Of a DNA stretch of 6,592 nucleotides, positions 6,454 to 6,592 are shown piece after piece. How positions within the stretch are numbered: the stretch's first letter is position 1; the number at the start of each line of letters is the position of its first letter. The translations under genes were made by a program, and so were the position numbers. This DNA comes from Bacilli bacterium (lineage in GTDB: Bacteria; Bacillota_I; Bacilli_A; RF39; UBA660). Where the stretch lies: NCBI GenBank assembly GCA_017476705.1, contig JAFUZI010000062.1, positions 1-6,592 of the forward strand, read 5' to 3'. The notes beneath the pieces were generated by a model. It worked only from the letters and a program-made list of their open reading frames with translations, was not told where the DNA came from and did not search any database.

Positions 6454-6592
6454 ATGGCAAAATTTTGTACAAATTGTGGTAAAGAATTAAAAGATGGAAA
6501 GTGTGATTGTGTTAAGGTTGAAAAAACAAGTGTTATTTCAAATTTTATTAATGAATATATTGATGTTTTAAAAGCTATATTTTTAAAACCAA
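6454..6592 (+). CDS. Zinc-ribbon protein (3'-partial)
   Basis: Only the first 46 residues are in the window; the frame is open to the right edge. The start is supported by AAGGAG 8 bases upstream. The protein begins MAKFCTNCGKELKDGKCDC, with C5, C8, C17 and C19. The second pair is CxC rather than the usual CxxC, so the metal site is a shortened or variant ribbon. After a linker comes VISNFINEYIDVLKAIFLKP, an amphipathic to hydrophobic stretch. It resembles the lead-in to the membrane part of small Bacillota zinc-ribbon membrane proteins, but the rest is missing. Function is unknown. It follows the TcaA-like gene closely and shares its zinc-ribbon start at the DNA level, which suggests joint expression and shared ancestry of the N-terminus. 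Confidence 0.8.
   Translation, partial: MAKFCTNCGKELKDGKCDCVKVEKTSVISNFINEYIDVLKAIFLKP
6470..6492 (+). repeat. Direct repeat, copy 2, in a zinc-ribbon start
   Basis: This is the second copy of the 23-base identical stretch at 5277-5299, in the same reading frame and encoding the same NCGKELK residues in the downstream gene. Similarity fades on both sides, so this is a short shared module and not a whole-gene duplication. Confidence 0.85.

Overview
The window is AT-rich, single-strand (all genes on +) and reads as a low-GC Bacillota (Firmicutes) chromosome. Supporting signs are strong A/T preference at third codon positions, purine-rich Shine-Dalgarno sites, a SpoVD-type penicillin-binding protein with one PASTA domain, and a TcaA-like zinc-ribbon membrane protein. 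TGA is used as a real stop (ends of the PBP and mraY) and tryptophan is always TGG, so the code is the standard bacterial one and not the Mollicutes code. I cannot name the genus.

Layout, left to right. (1) Bases 1-1145 are the C-terminal part of an FtsX/MacB-type ABC transporter permease. It enters from beyond the left edge and ends in a hairpin terminator whose loop is the gene's own stop codon. (2) Bases 1182-5161 are a tight three-gene cell-wall operon: a class B penicillin-binding protein (SpoVD/FtsI type), mraY, and a SEDS glycosyltransferase (FtsW/SpoVE type). The joints are a 3-base gap and a 4-base ATGA overlap. (3) Bases 5162-5266 hold a weak hairpin and then a consensus sigma-A promoter. 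(4) Bases 5267-6592 are two genes encoding zinc-ribbon-headed proteins. The first is a complete TcaA-like single-pass membrane protein. The second is cut by the right edge. They share a 23-base identical stretch over the zinc-ribbon start and are probably co-transcribed.

How the genes fit together: MraY makes lipid I on the inner membrane face. After MurG (not in this window) makes lipid II, the SEDS protein polymerises glycan and its cognate PBP crosslinks it. The operon is a compact form of the dcw (division and cell wall) cluster from which the Mur ligases and murG, usually interspersed, are absent. The downstream zinc-ribbon pair has its own promoter. A link to envelope stress is plausible from the TcaA resemblance but is not shown by the sequence.

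I see no phage, transposon, CRISPR array, tRNA, rRNA or riboswitch, and nothing that amounts to a new multi-gene system. The points most worth checking are the two-cysteine redox signature of the PBP, the compressed cluster, the terminator that leaves little room for a promoter before the PBP, and the tandem zinc-ribbon genes.
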